47,456 nucleotides of DNA from QYQL01 sp041674265 (GTDB taxonomy: Bacteria; Verrucomicrobiota; Verrucomicrobiia; Chthoniobacterales; Terrimicrobiaceae). The number at the start of each line of letters is the position of its first letter. Positions within the stretch are counted from its first letter, which is position 1. The DNA lies in assembly GCA_041674265.1 (NCBI GenBank), contig JBAYWC010000007.1:1-47456 (forward strand), given 5' to 3'. The position numbers and the translations under genes were made by a program. The notes beneath the pieces were generated by a model. That model saw nothing but the letters and a program-made list of their open reading frames with translations, was not told where the DNA came from and ran no database searches. Positions 1 to 9,450 of this stretch are shown piece by piece.

Positions 1-1
1 C

Positions 2-286
2 ATAACGGTTGCGGCTGACATGGCGGCTGCCTCCAGCGCGAACCCTTATGTCCGCCACGGAAAAAGCGGGGGCAGGGACGTCGCCTTCGTTTTTTTCCCG
101 GCGGGCTGCCCGAGCGTCACCCTCGCTTTCGCGGAGGAAATTTTCCCCGCGGGCAAGGTGAAGGACCTTTTCTCCGGAAAAACATTGGTCATGAAAAAAA
201 CCGGCGGCGCCAGAAAGCTCAGGCTTTCGGCCGGAAAATTCAGGATGGCTATCCTGACGGAGTGGACGGATATCAAAACACGATGA
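2..286 (+). CDS. C-terminal end of a protein, probably a carbohydrate-active enzyme (partial)
   Basis: An open frame enters from the left edge and ends at TGA 284-286, giving about 94 residues. The alternating hydrophobic pattern (DVAFVFFPAG, KLRLSAGKFRMAILTE) and the phrase DLFSGKTL look like the C-terminal beta-sandwich that closes many glycosidases. No catalytic region is in the window, so the family cannot be named. The stop overlaps the ATG of the next gene (ATGA), which implies translational coupling and a shared operon with the Gfo/Idh/MocA oxidoreductase. The reading frame is seen directly; the enzyme class is inferred. Confidence 0.6.
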   Translation: MTVAADMAAASSANPYVRHGKSGGRDVAFVFFPAGCPSVTLAFAEEIFPAGKVKDLFSGKTLVMKKTGGARKLRLSAGKFRMAILTEWTDIKTR

Positions 287-1506
287 AAGAACCAAAAATT
301 CGAGTGGGTATTATTGGTGCCGGTTCGCGGGGAATCCTGTGTTTCGGCAAGGCGATCCAATCGCGGGAGGATGCCCGGGTGGTGGCGCTCTGCGATCCCA
401 ATCCCGTTCGGATGGAGTTTGCTTCAAAGGAACTGGGCATCCAGCCGGATTGCCACGCCTCCGTGGAATCCCTGATCGCCGGCGGGAAACTCGATGCCGT
501 GGTCATCACCAGCCCTGACTTTTGCCATGAGCCCAACGCGGTGGCGGCGTTGTGTGGCGGGGTCCATGTCCTGATCGACAAGCCGCTGGCGACCACCGTG
601 AAGGGCTGCCAAAACATCATCGGCGCGGCTGAAAAGTCCGGCAAGACCCTCATGATGGGCTTCAATTTGCGCCATCACAATGTGCTGGTCAAGCTGAAGA
701 GCCTGGTTTCCGATGGCGTGCTGGGCCGTATTTTTCTGATGGAAAACCGCGAGTTTTACGATGGGGGCCGCACCTATATGTCGCGTTGGAACCGCCTGTA
801 TGCAAAGAGCGGCGGGCTTTGGATCCACAAGGGGAGCCACGACTTCGATGTCTTCAACTGGTTGTTGGATTTCCCGAGGCCGGTCAAGGTCAGCGCCTTC
901 GCGGGGGTTGATGTGCTCGACCCGCGGCATATTCCCTTCGAGGTCAAGCCCGATGCGCCGGTTGGGCCGACCTGCCATCAATGCCATTACAGTGAGATTT
1001 GCCCGGATGTATTCAAGGTGGACGACCTTCCGAACAGCCCCTGGGGCGACCGGGCGGTTGCCTCCGACGGCTACGCCAAGGACCTCTGCATGTATACTTC
1101 CGACAAAGACACCCACGACAACGGCATCGCGATGGTGGAATACGAAAATGGCGTCAAGGCCAGCCACCTCGAATGTTTTGTCACCTCTGTGACCGACCGC
1201 CTCTACACGGTGGTCGGGGATCGCGGCCAGGCGGACGTCAGCCTGGAAAAACGGACGATCACGATCCGCCCGCGCTGGAGCCAGGAAGTGATCACGCACA
1301 CCCTTCCCGAAGTGCCGGGCGGACATGGCGGCGCCGATCCCATGTTGGTGGACACCTTTATCAATGTTATCAAAGGCCGGAAACAAAACACTTCGACGAC
1401 GGAACACGGCATGTGGTCAACCGCCATCGGGCAGGCCGCGGAAATCTCCCGCCGCGAGGAACGCACCGTCCGGGTCGCCGACCTGTTCCAGTCCCTCAAC
1501 CAATAG
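283..1506 (+). CDS. Gfo/Idh/MocA family NAD(P)-dependent oxidoreductase
   Basis: This 407-residue protein is a probable NAD(P)-dependent dehydrogenase of a sugar or sugar-derived ketone/alcohol. The N-terminal Rossmann fold shows GIIGAGSRG at about residues 9-17, then the family EKP motif as DKPLATT near residue 105, and the C-terminal substrate domain with KGSHDFDVFNW, whose His is the usual catalytic position. The start at 283 was chosen over an in-frame ATG at 262 because it overlaps the preceding stop as ATGA and sits directly before the glycine-rich loop. A three-cysteine stretch (CHQCHYSEIC, around residues 233-242) lies in the substrate domain and could hold a metal. The substrate is unknown; the neighbouring rhamnosidases point to deoxy-sugar or uronic acid chemistry. 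Confidence 0.88.
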   Translation: MKEPKIRVGIIGAGSRGILCFGKAIQSREDARVVALCDPNPVRMEFASKELGIQPDCHASVESLIAGGKLDAVVITSPDFCHEPNAVAALCGGVHVLIDKPLATTVKGCQNIIGAAEKSGKTLMMGFNLRHHNVLVKLKSLVSDGVLGRIFLMENREFYDGGRTYMSRWNRLYAKSGGLWIHKGSHDFDVFNWLLDFPRPVKVSAFAGVDVLDPRHIPFEVKPDAPVGPTCHQCHYSEICPDVFKVDDLPNSPWGDRAVASDGYAKDLCMYTSDKDTHDNGIAMVEYENGVKASHLECFVTSVTDRLYTVVGDRGQADVSLEKRTITIRPRWSQEVITHTLPEVPGGHGGADPMLVDTFINVIKGRKQNTSTTEHGMWSTAIGQAAEISRREERTVRVADLFQSLNQ

Positions 1507-1517
1507 GAAATCCCATT

Positions 1518-3458
1518 ATGAAGCACAATCCCGACATGACGCGCGTCATGAACCCGCCCTGCGGGGCCTGGAGATTTAAGATCGCACTTCTTAACATGCA
1601 AGGCTCCTTGTTTTCCCTCCTTGCCCGTGCAGGCTGGCTGTTTTTGGCCGTGCCACTATTCGCGCAATCTCCCGCCACGACTCCCGCGGCTCCGAAAAAC
1701 ATGATTGGGAACGGAGACTTTGAGTCGGGATACCGGCGGGACAATCTCTGGGGCGGCGTGGATGCCACCGGGGCTCTGGCGGGAGAACGGGGCGCGTTGC
1801 CCATCCTGACCACGAGCGGGACGATTGCGGATACCAGCATGCCGGTCTCGGTGTCGGTCGCCGACCTCAACGGGGACGGACTGCCCGACATCGCGGTGAT
1901 GGACGTCGTGGGGTATCTGCGGGTCTATTTCAATTCCGGCACAAAGACCGAGCCGAAGTTCACGGTGGGCGAGCTGGCCAATATTTTTCTCTCGCGCTTT
2001 AATCCTGCGGACCCGACCACGCGTGGTCTGGATCAGGATCCAAGAATCACGCGCGTGCGCCAGGGGCAGCGGATCCATCTCCGTGACATCACCAGATCCG
2101 GCAAAATGGACCTCGTGATCGGGAATTACCTCGGCGAGATCATGCTCATCCCCAATTCCGGTTCCGGCGTCAAACCGGATTTCCGGCAGCCGACGAGCAT
2201 CGCCTCCGCGATCATCCCCACCATGAAGGACTCTCTGAAAAAATGGGGAAACGTGTTTGCCCCGGAGGTGTGGGACTGGGACCGGGACGGGAAGGACGAC
2301 CTGCTTGTCGGCGAGGGATCCTACTCCGCGAACAGCATCCACCTGCTTCTCAACCAGGGCACCGGCGGAAAGCCCGTCTTTGACGAAAACAACCGCGGCG
2401 TGCTTGCCTACGGGATGGGCCTCGAACAGCTCACGCCCTGCATCGTCGATTACAATGGCGATGGATTTCAGGACCTGCTGGTCACGGAGCGCACGGGAAA
2501 AGTCGCCGTCTACCTCAACAAGGGAAAGCCATGGAAAGCCGGCGAGACGCTGGCCTTCGATTCGTTCATTCCAGTGGGCGGGGCGAAACCCGGAGCGGTT
2601 GCGCCGGCAACCGACCCGATGGAGGCGGCCAAAGCCCCCGGCTTGCTCTCGCTGGGCGGGATCGCAACGATCGCCGCCGGCGATTTCAACGGCGACGGCC
2701 TGTTCGATCTGGTCTTCGGAAAGAGCAACGGGAAAATCGCGATTTCCTTGAATGCGGGGACAAAGACGGAACCGGAATTTGGAACGCCCGTGGAAGTCAA
2801 GGGTGATGCCGGAACCCCTCCGTTCAACCTCCCATCCGGATGGGATTGTGATTACGGCCTGACCCGCGGCAATTTCTACGGTTTCATCTCGGTGGTGAAG
2901 GCGGAGGATGATCCCGAAGCCATGCCCATCGAAGGCGCCGCCTGCCTCCGGGCCGGGTATGTCCCGAGCCCGAACAAATTCATGCCGGAGCCGACGCAAT
3001 ACAGCCCGGCTTTTTTCGCGGACTGGGACACGACAAGCGGAGCATACTCCGCGCCCGCAAATTTTTTCACCGTGATTCAGGCCGGCCGCACCCCGCTCAA
3101 GACGAACAAAACTTATGTCTTTTCGATGAAGGTCAAGGGCAGCAAAGTTACCGGCGCCTCCGTGCGCATCAATTATTCCGGGTTCAAGCAGTTGAGCGGA
3201 CCAAAAATCGAACGCGGTGACCGGGGGTCTGTAATCGTGAGAACAAACGATGCTCGGCAGGACAAACAGGAGGTTGTCACGTTCAGTCCGGGTCCGCAAT
3301 GGACAGAGGTGAAGAAAGAGTTTACACCGAAGCTGGAAGATAAAAACCTTGCCGATCTCACTGAGGTGCGCTGGGCTGTGTATATCTTCTTCGCTCTCAG
3401 CCCCGGCCGCGAGCGCGGGACGCTTTACATTGACGACGTCAAAATTATCGAGAAGTAG
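1518..3458 (+). CDS. Exported FG-GAP/VCBS repeat protein
   Basis: The product is a probable extracytoplasmic beta-propeller protein of up to 646 residues. Calcium-loop type repeats are visible: DLNGDGLPDIAVMD, DWDRDGKDDLLVG, DYNGDGFQDLLVTE and DFNGDGLFDLVFG. They are flanked by an N-terminal NGDFESG segment typical of carbohydrate-binding jelly rolls and a C-terminal beta-rich domain ending at IDDVKIIEK. A hydrophobic signal peptide (SLLARAGWLFLAVPLFAQS) begins near an in-frame ATG at 1596. The true start may therefore be 1596 rather than 1518, where the leader would be unusually long. It lies 11 bp after the oxidoreductase, so the two are probably co-transcribed. A role in polysaccharide binding is inferred; no catalytic motif is seen. 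Confidence 0.8.
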   Translation: MKHNPDMTRVMNPPCGAWRFKIALLNMQGSLFSLLARAGWLFLAVPLFAQSPATTPAAPKNMIGNGDFESGYRRDNLWGGVDATGALAGERGALPILTTSGTIADTSMPVSVSVADLNGDGLPDIAVMDVVGYLRVYFNSGTKTEPKFTVGELANIFLSRFNPADPTTRGLDQDPRITRVRQGQRIHLRDITRSGKMDLVIGNYLGEIMLIPNSGSGVKPDFRQPTSIASAIIPTMKDSLKKWGNVFAPEVWDWDRDGKDDLLVGEGSYSANSIHLLLNQGTGGKPVFDENNRGVLAYGMGLEQLTPCIVDYNGDGFQDLLVTERTGKVAVYLNKGKPWKAGETLAFDSFIPVGGAKPGAVAPATDPMEAAKAPGLLSLGGIATIAAGDFNGDGLFDLVFGKSNGKIAISLNAGTKTEPEFGTPVEVKGDAGTPPFNLPSGWDCDYGLTRGNFYGFISVVKAEDDPEAMPIEGAACLRAGYVPSPNKFMPEPTQYSPAFFADWDTTSGAYSAPANFFTVIQAGRTPLKTNKTYVFSMKVKGSKVTGASVRINYSGFKQLSGPKIERGDRGSVIVRTNDARQDKQEVVTFSPGPQWTEVKKEFTPKLEDKNLADLTEVRWAVYIFFALSPGRERGTLYIDDVKIIEK

Positions 3459-3461
3459 AGT

Positions 3462-3482
3462 TGCCTGTGCTTGACACAGGCA
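3462..3482 (+). terminator. Hairpin just after the FG-GAP gene, possible terminator
   Basis: An 8-bp perfect stem (TGCCTGTG/CACAGGCA) with a 5-base loop CTTGA starts four bases after the stop codon. No U-tract follows, so it may be a 3'-end stabiliser rather than a strong intrinsic terminator. The remaining sequence to 3671 shows nothing recognisable. Confidence 0.4.
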
Positions 3483-3671
3483 CTCAAGGCCGCCCCCGTG
3501 GCCACAAAAGGTTGGCGGAAGATCTCGGTTTTCCCATCCAGGTTTGCCGTCTCCTTCCAGCGACCGGCAAATGGGACAAGATTTGAGCGCGATTCGTCTT
3601 TCAACCGCAGCCCGAGCCGCATAGAATCACCGGCCATGCACCCGCTGTGCCCGTCCATGGGATGACTGTAT

Positions 3672-4883
3672 ATGAAATCCAAAATTGCAAAGAATGAGAG
3701 AGGCGCCGCCCCTCAAAAAAACGTAAACGTCGGACTTATAGGATGCGGGGCACGGCTTCGTTCCGTGCTAAAGGAAATTGCCGGCCACGATCCGGGAAAT
3801 CGCATCCACTTTGTCTCCGCCTATGATCCGGACCCGGATTCGATCGGGGCGGTCCGCGAGCAATTCGGCCCGGGCTGCCGCAACAGCCCCTCCGAAAAAA
3901 CGCTTCTCGCTGATCCGGACATCGAATGGGTGTTTATCGGCTCATGGAACTGCCATCACGCTCGCCAAGCCGTCCTCGCTCTCGGCGCGGGGAAAAATGT
4001 TTTCTGCGAAAAACCGCTGGCCACCACTCTCGAGGATTGCCTGGCGATCAGGGATGCCGTCCACAAATCGGGGAAAACGTTCGCCTTCGGTCTCGTCCTG
4101 CGTTACTCCCCGCATTACCAGCGCATCATGGAGGTGGTCCGCTCCGGCGCGATCGGGCGGATCGTTTCGTTTGAGTTCAACGAGACGCTTCCCTTCAACC
4201 ACGGAGGTTACATTTTCGGGAACTGGCGGAGAAAACGCGAAAATGCCGGAACCCATCTCCTCGAGAAATGTTGCCACGATATCGATCTGGCCAATTGGAT
4301 CATCGGTTCGCTGCCCGTGCGGGTCGCCAGCTTCGGAGGACGCGACTTTTTCACACCTGGAAACGCCCGCCTGATGGAGCAAATCGGCCTCGACGAAAAT
4401 GGCCGGTCCGCCTATTGCTCCTGGCCCGACCCGCATCGCTGCAACCCGTTCGACGACAAAGCCGATATTTTCGACAACCAAGTCGCCATTCTTCAGTACG
4501 CGAACGGAGTCCGGGGAACGTTTCATACGAACTGCAATGCCGGAACGCCTGAGCGCCGCTTCTACCTATGCGGCACCGAGGGAACATTGCGCGCGGATTT
4601 GTGCGCCAGCACGATCGAAGTTCAAAAAATCGGGTGGGCCTCGAAGATCGAAAAAACCGACACCCACGTGGAAGACGGCCACGGCGGAGGCGACCAGCAG
4701 ATGGGCGAAGCGATGGTTGAGACCATGTTGTGTGGAGTGCCGCCTCTCGCCTCCTGCGAGGATGGGATAAAATCGGCAATCGTTGCCTTCGGGTTGGACC
4801 TGGCTGCCGACGAAGGCCGCGTCGTTGACCTCGTGGCAATGTGGCGCCGGGCAGGGATCAGCCTCCAAACGGGAAAAGCATGA
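3672..4883 (+). CDS. Second Gfo/Idh/MocA family oxidoreductase
   Basis: This 403-residue protein is a probable NAD(P)-dependent dehydrogenase. GLIGCGARLR forms the nucleotide loop at about residues 22-31, FCEKPLATT is the canonical EKP motif near residue 112, and EKCCHDIDLANWI carries the likely catalytic His. The family length is normal. It resembles the oxidoreductase at 283 in architecture but is clearly divergent, so it probably acts on another step or substrate. A basic N-terminal extension (MKSKIAKNERGA) precedes the Rossmann strand. It is separated from the FG-GAP gene by 213 bp and faces the minus-strand glycosidases, with a strong hairpin between them. Confidence 0.88.
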   Translation: MKSKIAKNERGAAPQKNVNVGLIGCGARLRSVLKEIAGHDPGNRIHFVSAYDPDPDSIGAVREQFGPGCRNSPSEKTLLADPDIEWVFIGSWNCHHARQAVLALGAGKNVFCEKPLATTLEDCLAIRDAVHKSGKTFAFGLVLRYSPHYQRIMEVVRSGAIGRIVSFEFNETLPFNHGGYIFGNWRRKRENAGTHLLEKCCHDIDLANWIIGSLPVRVASFGGRDFFTPGNARLMEQIGLDENGRSAYCSWPDPHRCNPFDDKADIFDNQVAILQYANGVRGTFHTNCNAGTPERRFYLCGTEGTLRADLCASTIEVQKIGWASKIEKTDTHVEDGHGGGDQQMGEAMVETMLCGVPPLASCEDGIKSAIVAFGLDLAADEGRVVDLVAMWRRAGISLQTGKA

Positions 4884-4926
4884 GGCGTTCCCTCGGAGCG
4901 GGGACTGGTAAAACCCCGGACATTGG

Positions 4927-4961
4927 TGGTCTCGTGCTCCGTTTTCAATCGCACGAGACCA
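4927..4961. terminator. Strong hairpin between convergent genes
   Basis: An 11-bp perfect inverted repeat (TGGTCTCGTGC / GCACGAGACCA) encloses a 13-base loop. It sits between the plus-strand oxidoreductase ending at 4883 and the minus-strand glycosidase ending at 5012. That is the expected place for a terminator working in both directions. There is no long T-run on either side. Confidence 0.6.
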
Positions 4962-5011
4962 TTGCGAAAATCTCCGCCCCCGATCTCACCCGATTCTCGC
5001 GACGCGCAATA

Positions 5012-6949
5012 TCATGGGGGGTTTGCACCCCAAAGCGTCTCTATCATGGCTTGGGAGAAGGCCGCGCCGGAGAGACTGGAGAATATGCCTGTCTTGGTTT
5101 CCTCGCCCGATCCGAAACCGGCGGCTACGGCTGCCCCAAACGGCCCCTGGCGCGTAACCTTCGCCGCCCGGCGAAGAATTGCCTCTCCTTCCTCTCTCGC
5201 GCCATGCCTGATGAATAATTCAGCCGCTTGGGCGACCCAAGCCGAGTAGCTGCCAGTCCAAGTGTGGTCGTACCGGGGGGCTTCACCAGCCGCTGCGCGC
5301 GCGACCGCTTCGGGGTCATGCGGGGACATGGCCAGCATCCAGTTGCCACTGAAAAGCTCGCGACGGATGGCAGCCATCATATCCCCGGCGATATGGGAAG
5401 GGAGATCATCCCCGAGACAGCGGCTGACCGTGATCTGATCGTAAAGGTGGCGCACCACACGGCGCTCGCCGCCGTCACGCAAACAGGCCCACCACCCATC
5501 GCTCGCATAGAGCGAAAGAACCTTCGGAACCTGTGCCAAGGCCGCCTCGCGCAAAAGATTGCCCGCACCGGAGCCGCGCCACTGGTCGAGCACGTCCGCC
5601 ACTCCTCTCATAATGGCGACGGCCGCGGCGTTATACGAAGCCACCATATGCTCATAGCCGTGGACACACTCCAGCATATTCCATTTGTCCCCGCAGTGCA
5701 TGAGACCGGATGATTCGTCGAGCCGCTCACGCCAGCTCCACGCGATCTCCTCCAGGTGATCTCCCACCGTCCGCCGATTGACGATCACATCCAGCAGGGC
5801 ATACCCATCCTTTGCAAAACGAAGACAAGCCCGCGCCATCAGCCAGATGGACCATGCGTTGACGGTGTACCAATCTCCAATACCCTCGCCGGTGTGAAAA
5901 TCGAAGGCATTGGTATGACGCCAGTTGACACGCAAAGTGTCGAGCAGGTAGCCGCGCAAACTAGGCTCGTCGAGTCGCGCCCAAATGTCCGCGCACAATC
6001 CCGCCTCCCACGGGTATTGCGTGGCCGCACCACGATTGGGGAAGCTTAAAATAAACGAGCGATAGCGTGTCGGGTGGAGGTCCAGGCGCTCGTTCATGAG
6101 CAGGTCGAGCACTCCCATGTAATAGGTGCGAACAAGCGCGGGGTCGTCCGTCGGCGGCAACGGCAGATGCCCGGCATAACGCCGGTTAGCCGGCGTAAAT
6201 ACATCCCTCCAGCGAGCTTCAAGGCCGGTCCGGCATTCGTCCCATGCGCGTTCAAAGGCATCGCACCACGTTCGGACGTTAAAGCAACGCCCGAGGTCCT
6301 CCCCAATCGCCACGCACAAGCGAAGAACCAGCGTTTCTCCCGGCGCCAGCATGCGGCGCCAATGCCATCTCGATCCTTCCAAGGCATCGGCATCAGGTGT
6401 GGCGGCGAGCGACGCGATGCCCTGGCTGAGCGTGTCCTCGGTCACGGCGAAATTCTCGAACCAACTCAGTGTGTGGGCGTTGGCATCAGGCAGGCGAACA
6501 ATCGGCGGAACAAAGCCGACGATTTCCCCGCGAAAACTGCGTGCCGGCACGCGCACGTCCAACGAGGCGTCGAGCGCCGCGGCGGCGGCGCCCCCATTTG
6601 TGATCTCAACCGTCAGCAGCGCTCCCGGGGCATTGGCGGGGACGCGCACGGCGGAGTGGATGCGCCATATATCAGTCTCGGCCCGACGCTCCAGTTCAAA
6701 TGGAAGCCATCGCAACGCGTTGGCAGAAACAGGCTGGCCGTTGAGTTCCAGTTCGAGAACCGGCTTGTCGCCTATGTGCCCCAAGTAAACCGGATGAAAA
6801 TGCGTGTGACAGAGGCCGGTGGCATTGGGAGAAGCCGAGACGCACCCGTAGAGATTTGCGAGTGCCGGCACCACCTGCCACTTAGACATAGGGATCCATT
6901 CGCCTCCCAATTGATCAAGCGGCAAAGGACGGGCGGAGGTATTATTCAT
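5012..6949 (-). CDS. Alpha/alpha-barrel (six-hairpin) glycosidase-like protein, family not assigned
   Basis: This is a 645-residue protein. An N-terminal beta-rich half (about residues 1-260) is followed by a helical half with repeated Trp-rich helices (YPWEAGLCADIWARLDEP, WYTVNAWSIWLMARACLRFA, ASYNAAAVAIMRGVADVL) typical of six-hairpin glycosidases of the debranching-enzyme/GH63-like type. Acidic residues suited to catalysis are present (HTGEGIGDWY, CGDKWNMLE), but the catalytic pair cannot be fixed by eye. There is no signal peptide, so it probably acts in the cytosol. It is the last of three minus-strand glycosidases (13446 to 5012), suggesting a final trimming step on rhamnose-containing oligosaccharides. 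Clan-level assignment is moderately sure; the substrate is unknown. Confidence 0.7.
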   Translation of the reverse strand: MNNTSARPLPLDQLGGEWIPMSKWQVVPALANLYGCVSASPNATGLCHTHFHPVYLGHIGDKPVLELELNGQPVSANALRWLPFELERRAETDIWRIHSAVRVPANAPGALLTVEITNGGAAAAALDASLDVRVPARSFRGEIVGFVPPIVRLPDANAHTLSWFENFAVTEDTLSQGIASLAATPDADALEGSRWHWRRMLAPGETLVLRLCVAIGEDLGRCFNVRTWCDAFERAWDECRTGLEARWRDVFTPANRRYAGHLPLPPTDDPALVRTYYMGVLDLLMNERLDLHPTRYRSFILSFPNRGAATQYPWEAGLCADIWARLDEPSLRGYLLDTLRVNWRHTNAFDFHTGEGIGDWYTVNAWSIWLMARACLRFAKDGYALLDVIVNRRTVGDHLEEIAWSWRERLDESSGLMHCGDKWNMLECVHGYEHMVASYNAAAVAIMRGVADVLDQWRGSGAGNLLREAALAQVPKVLSLYASDGWWACLRDGGERRVVRHLYDQITVSRCLGDDLPSHIAGDMMAAIRRELFSGNWMLAMSPHDPEAVARAAAGEAPRYDHTWTGSYSAWVAQAAELFIRHGAREEGEAILRRAAKVTRQGPFGAAVAAGFGSGEETKTGIFSSLSGAAFSQAMIETLWGANPP

Positions 6950-7068
6950 AAGGTATTTTGTAAGATTAAGCTGGGAATAAGCAATATTTTTGGAGGATTA
7001 ATTCTGTTCCAAATAAAATCAACACCTTGTCCCACTCCCATCTATTTTGGACGGCAATGATTTGGGCT

Positions 7069-9348
7069 CTAGCCAGCGTTTTCGGCCACGATCTGATAGG
7101 TTCCGGCATCGAACCTGGAGATTTCCGGGCGGTAACTGGACGGGAGATCGAGCGTGGCGCGGCTGCCAGCGGGAATCTTGAGCGTTAGCCGGAGCGATTT
7201 TCCGTCCAGATCCCAACGGATGCCGGCTTCGCCCTGATGGGTTTGAAGGCTGGCTTCCGCCCAGCTTAACGAACCGCCAGGACGCGGACGGAAGATGATG
7301 TGGCGGTAACCGGGTTCGGCAGGGTCGAGTTCCAAACCCGCAACCGTCGTATACAGCCACGCGCCCACGGCTCCGTTGGCGTAGTGGTTGAACGAATTGA
7401 TATACGGGTGATGGTTTCGCGGCCCCTTTTCCGGCGTGCAGCCATCCCAACGCTCCCAAATGGTAGTTGCGCCATTTTTGACGGGGAAGAGCCACGAGGG
7501 GCAACTCTCCTGTTCAAGAAGCTTGTAGGCTACGTCCAGATAGCCCGCTTCCTCCAGGACCTGCAAAATATAGGGCGTCCCGACGAATCCGGTGGCGAGG
7601 TGGCAACCGCGGCGCCGGATGTCGCTTACAAGTTCCGCCGCCGCCGGAGCGCGCAGGGTTTCGGGAAGCAGCCCGAAGCGGAGAGCAAGAATGTAGGCGG
7701 TTTGTGTTCCCGGATAGACCATCCCCTCCAATGTCACGAACCGCCGCTGGAATGCCTCGGTGATTTCGCCCCGCAAGGCGCGATAGCGCGCCGCTTCCTC
7801 CGCGCGTCCCAGCAGGGTGGCTATTTGTTCCATGATCTCCGCGTCGCAGGCGTAATACGCCGTGCCGATGAGATCCTTCGGGGTGCTTCCCATCGCGCCG
7901 CCGCTGCCATCCATCGCCAGCCAGTCGCCAAAGCCGCCCCAAGGGTCCACCTTGGGATGCGAGCGGATGCCGCCCAGGCAGCGCCGGGCGGCGATGAAAT
8001 CCATGAAGCGCCGCATGGCATCGTAGTTTTCTTCCAAGATGGAGCGGTCGCCATAGCAAAGGTAAACCGTCCAAGGGCAAATGATCGCCGCATCTGCCCA
8101 TGCCGGACCGCCATCGGCGTCCATCTCGGGCTCCAGGCCGATAGGGGGAATCACTGGAGGAATCCCTCCTTCCGCCGTCTGGGCGTCGCGCAAGTCCCGC
8201 ATCCACTTGTGGAAAAACCCGGCGACATCCATGTTAAAAGCGGCCGTCCGGCAAAAGACCTGGGCATCCCCGGTCCAGCCGAGGCGTTCGTCACGCTGCG
8301 GACAATCCATGGGCACCTCCAGGAAATTGCTCTTTTGCCCCCATTGGATGTTGCTCTGAAGCTGGTTCAGGAGTTCGTGGGAACAGCGGAAACTTCCGGT
8401 GGGAGGCGTATCCGAGTGAAGAACAATGCCGGTGAGTTCCACGGCGTCGTCCATTGTGGCACCCCCAATTCCGACATACCGGAAACCGTGAAAAGTAAAC
8501 CGGGGCTCCCAGACTTCCTCCCCGCCTCCCTTGCAAATATAACAATCGAGCGACCGGGCTTCGCGCAGATTTTCCGTGAACAAGCTGCCGTCCGTGCCGA
8601 GGACCTCCGCGAAGCGAAGCTTGATGACCCGGCCCCGCTCCGCGCGGACCTTGAGCCGTACCCGGCCCGCAAAGTTCTGCCCGAAATCGTGGATATTCCT
8701 TTCCGGGTCCACTTTCATCACCCGCAGTTCCTGGACACGCCGCACCGGCGGTCCCAGCCGGGGGCTGAGTTCCGGGACGGGGCCTGGCGTGCCAACCACG
8801 GCCGGCAGCCACGGGGTGTCGTCGTAACCGGGTTGGGACCAGCCGCCAAGTTCCCGCCGGGCGTCATAGACTTCCCCCATCAGCATGTCGGCTTCCATGA
8901 TTGGTCCGGCGGAGGTCTTCCAAGAGGCGTCTGTTGCCACGGAGACGGTGGAACCATCCTGAAGGACCACCTCCAGCCGGGCCAGAAACTGGGGCCGCTC
9001 GCCGTAGTATTGCCGGTTTCTCATTCCGACAAACCCGCAATACCACCCGTCGCCCAGAATCGCGCCCAGCACATTCTCCCCTTCCCCCAGCATGCCCGCC
9101 ACATCGTGGGTCTGATACTGAACCCGGCGGCGATAATCCGTCCAGCCGGGAGCAAAAACCTCGTCGCCAACCCGCCGGCCGTTCACCTCGCATTCATAAA
9201 GGCCAAGCGCGGTGACGGTCAATGTCGCGGATCGAACGGCCTGGCCGAGGTGAAATGCCTTGCGGAGGTGGGGAGCGGGAGCCGACGTGCGAGGGCTGCC
9301 GAAAATATTAGCGCCGATCCATTTGGCGCCGGGAAAGAGAGCATGCAT
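7069..9348 (-). CDS. Alpha-L-rhamnosidase, glycoside hydrolase family 78
   Basis: The enzyme hydrolyses terminal non-reducing alpha-L-rhamnose. It has 759 residues. The N-terminal beta domains are typical (LTVTALGLYECEVNGRRVGD, FAPGWTDYRRRVQYQTHDV), followed by the alpha/alpha barrel carrying the family hallmark CPQRDERLGWTGDAQ with the expected general acid Glu354. The barrel ends with ATTIWERWDG, whose Glu632 is the usual base. The C-terminal beta-sandwich ends in SLQTHQGEAGIRWDLDG. Length is close to short GH78 members and no signal peptide is present. It lies 102 bp downstream of the GH106-like gene and 119 bp upstream of the unassigned glycosidase, so one operon is likely. Family assignment is confident; whether the natural substrate is rhamnogalacturonan, a flavonoid glycoside or another rhamnoside is open. 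Confidence 0.93.
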   Translation of the reverse strand: MHALFPGAKWIGANIFGSPRTSAPAPHLRKAFHLGQAVRSATLTVTALGLYECEVNGRRVGDEVFAPGWTDYRRRVQYQTHDVAGMLGEGENVLGAILGDGWYCGFVGMRNRQYYGERPQFLARLEVVLQDGSTVSVATDASWKTSAGPIMEADMLMGEVYDARRELGGWSQPGYDDTPWLPAVVGTPGPVPELSPRLGPPVRRVQELRVMKVDPERNIHDFGQNFAGRVRLKVRAERGRVIKLRFAEVLGTDGSLFTENLREARSLDCYICKGGGEEVWEPRFTFHGFRYVGIGGATMDDAVELTGIVLHSDTPPTGSFRCSHELLNQLQSNIQWGQKSNFLEVPMDCPQRDERLGWTGDAQVFCRTAAFNMDVAGFFHKWMRDLRDAQTAEGGIPPVIPPIGLEPEMDADGGPAWADAAIICPWTVYLCYGDRSILEENYDAMRRFMDFIAARRCLGGIRSHPKVDPWGGFGDWLAMDGSGGAMGSTPKDLIGTAYYACDAEIMEQIATLLGRAEEAARYRALRGEITEAFQRRFVTLEGMVYPGTQTAYILALRFGLLPETLRAPAAAELVSDIRRRGCHLATGFVGTPYILQVLEEAGYLDVAYKLLEQESCPSWLFPVKNGATTIWERWDGCTPEKGPRNHHPYINSFNHYANGAVGAWLYTTVAGLELDPAEPGYRHIIFRPRPGGSLSWAEASLQTHQGEAGIRWDLDGKSLRLTLKIPAGSRATLDLPSSYRPEISRFDAGTYQIVAENAG

Positions 9349-9450
9349 GGGGCGATTTTACCTCCGAATACGGCAGACCCCTTGAGCATTGCCACAAATC
9401 ATGGAGCATCGGCCATAATTTATTTCCAGAAAGCGCATCTTCGAGTCTTG

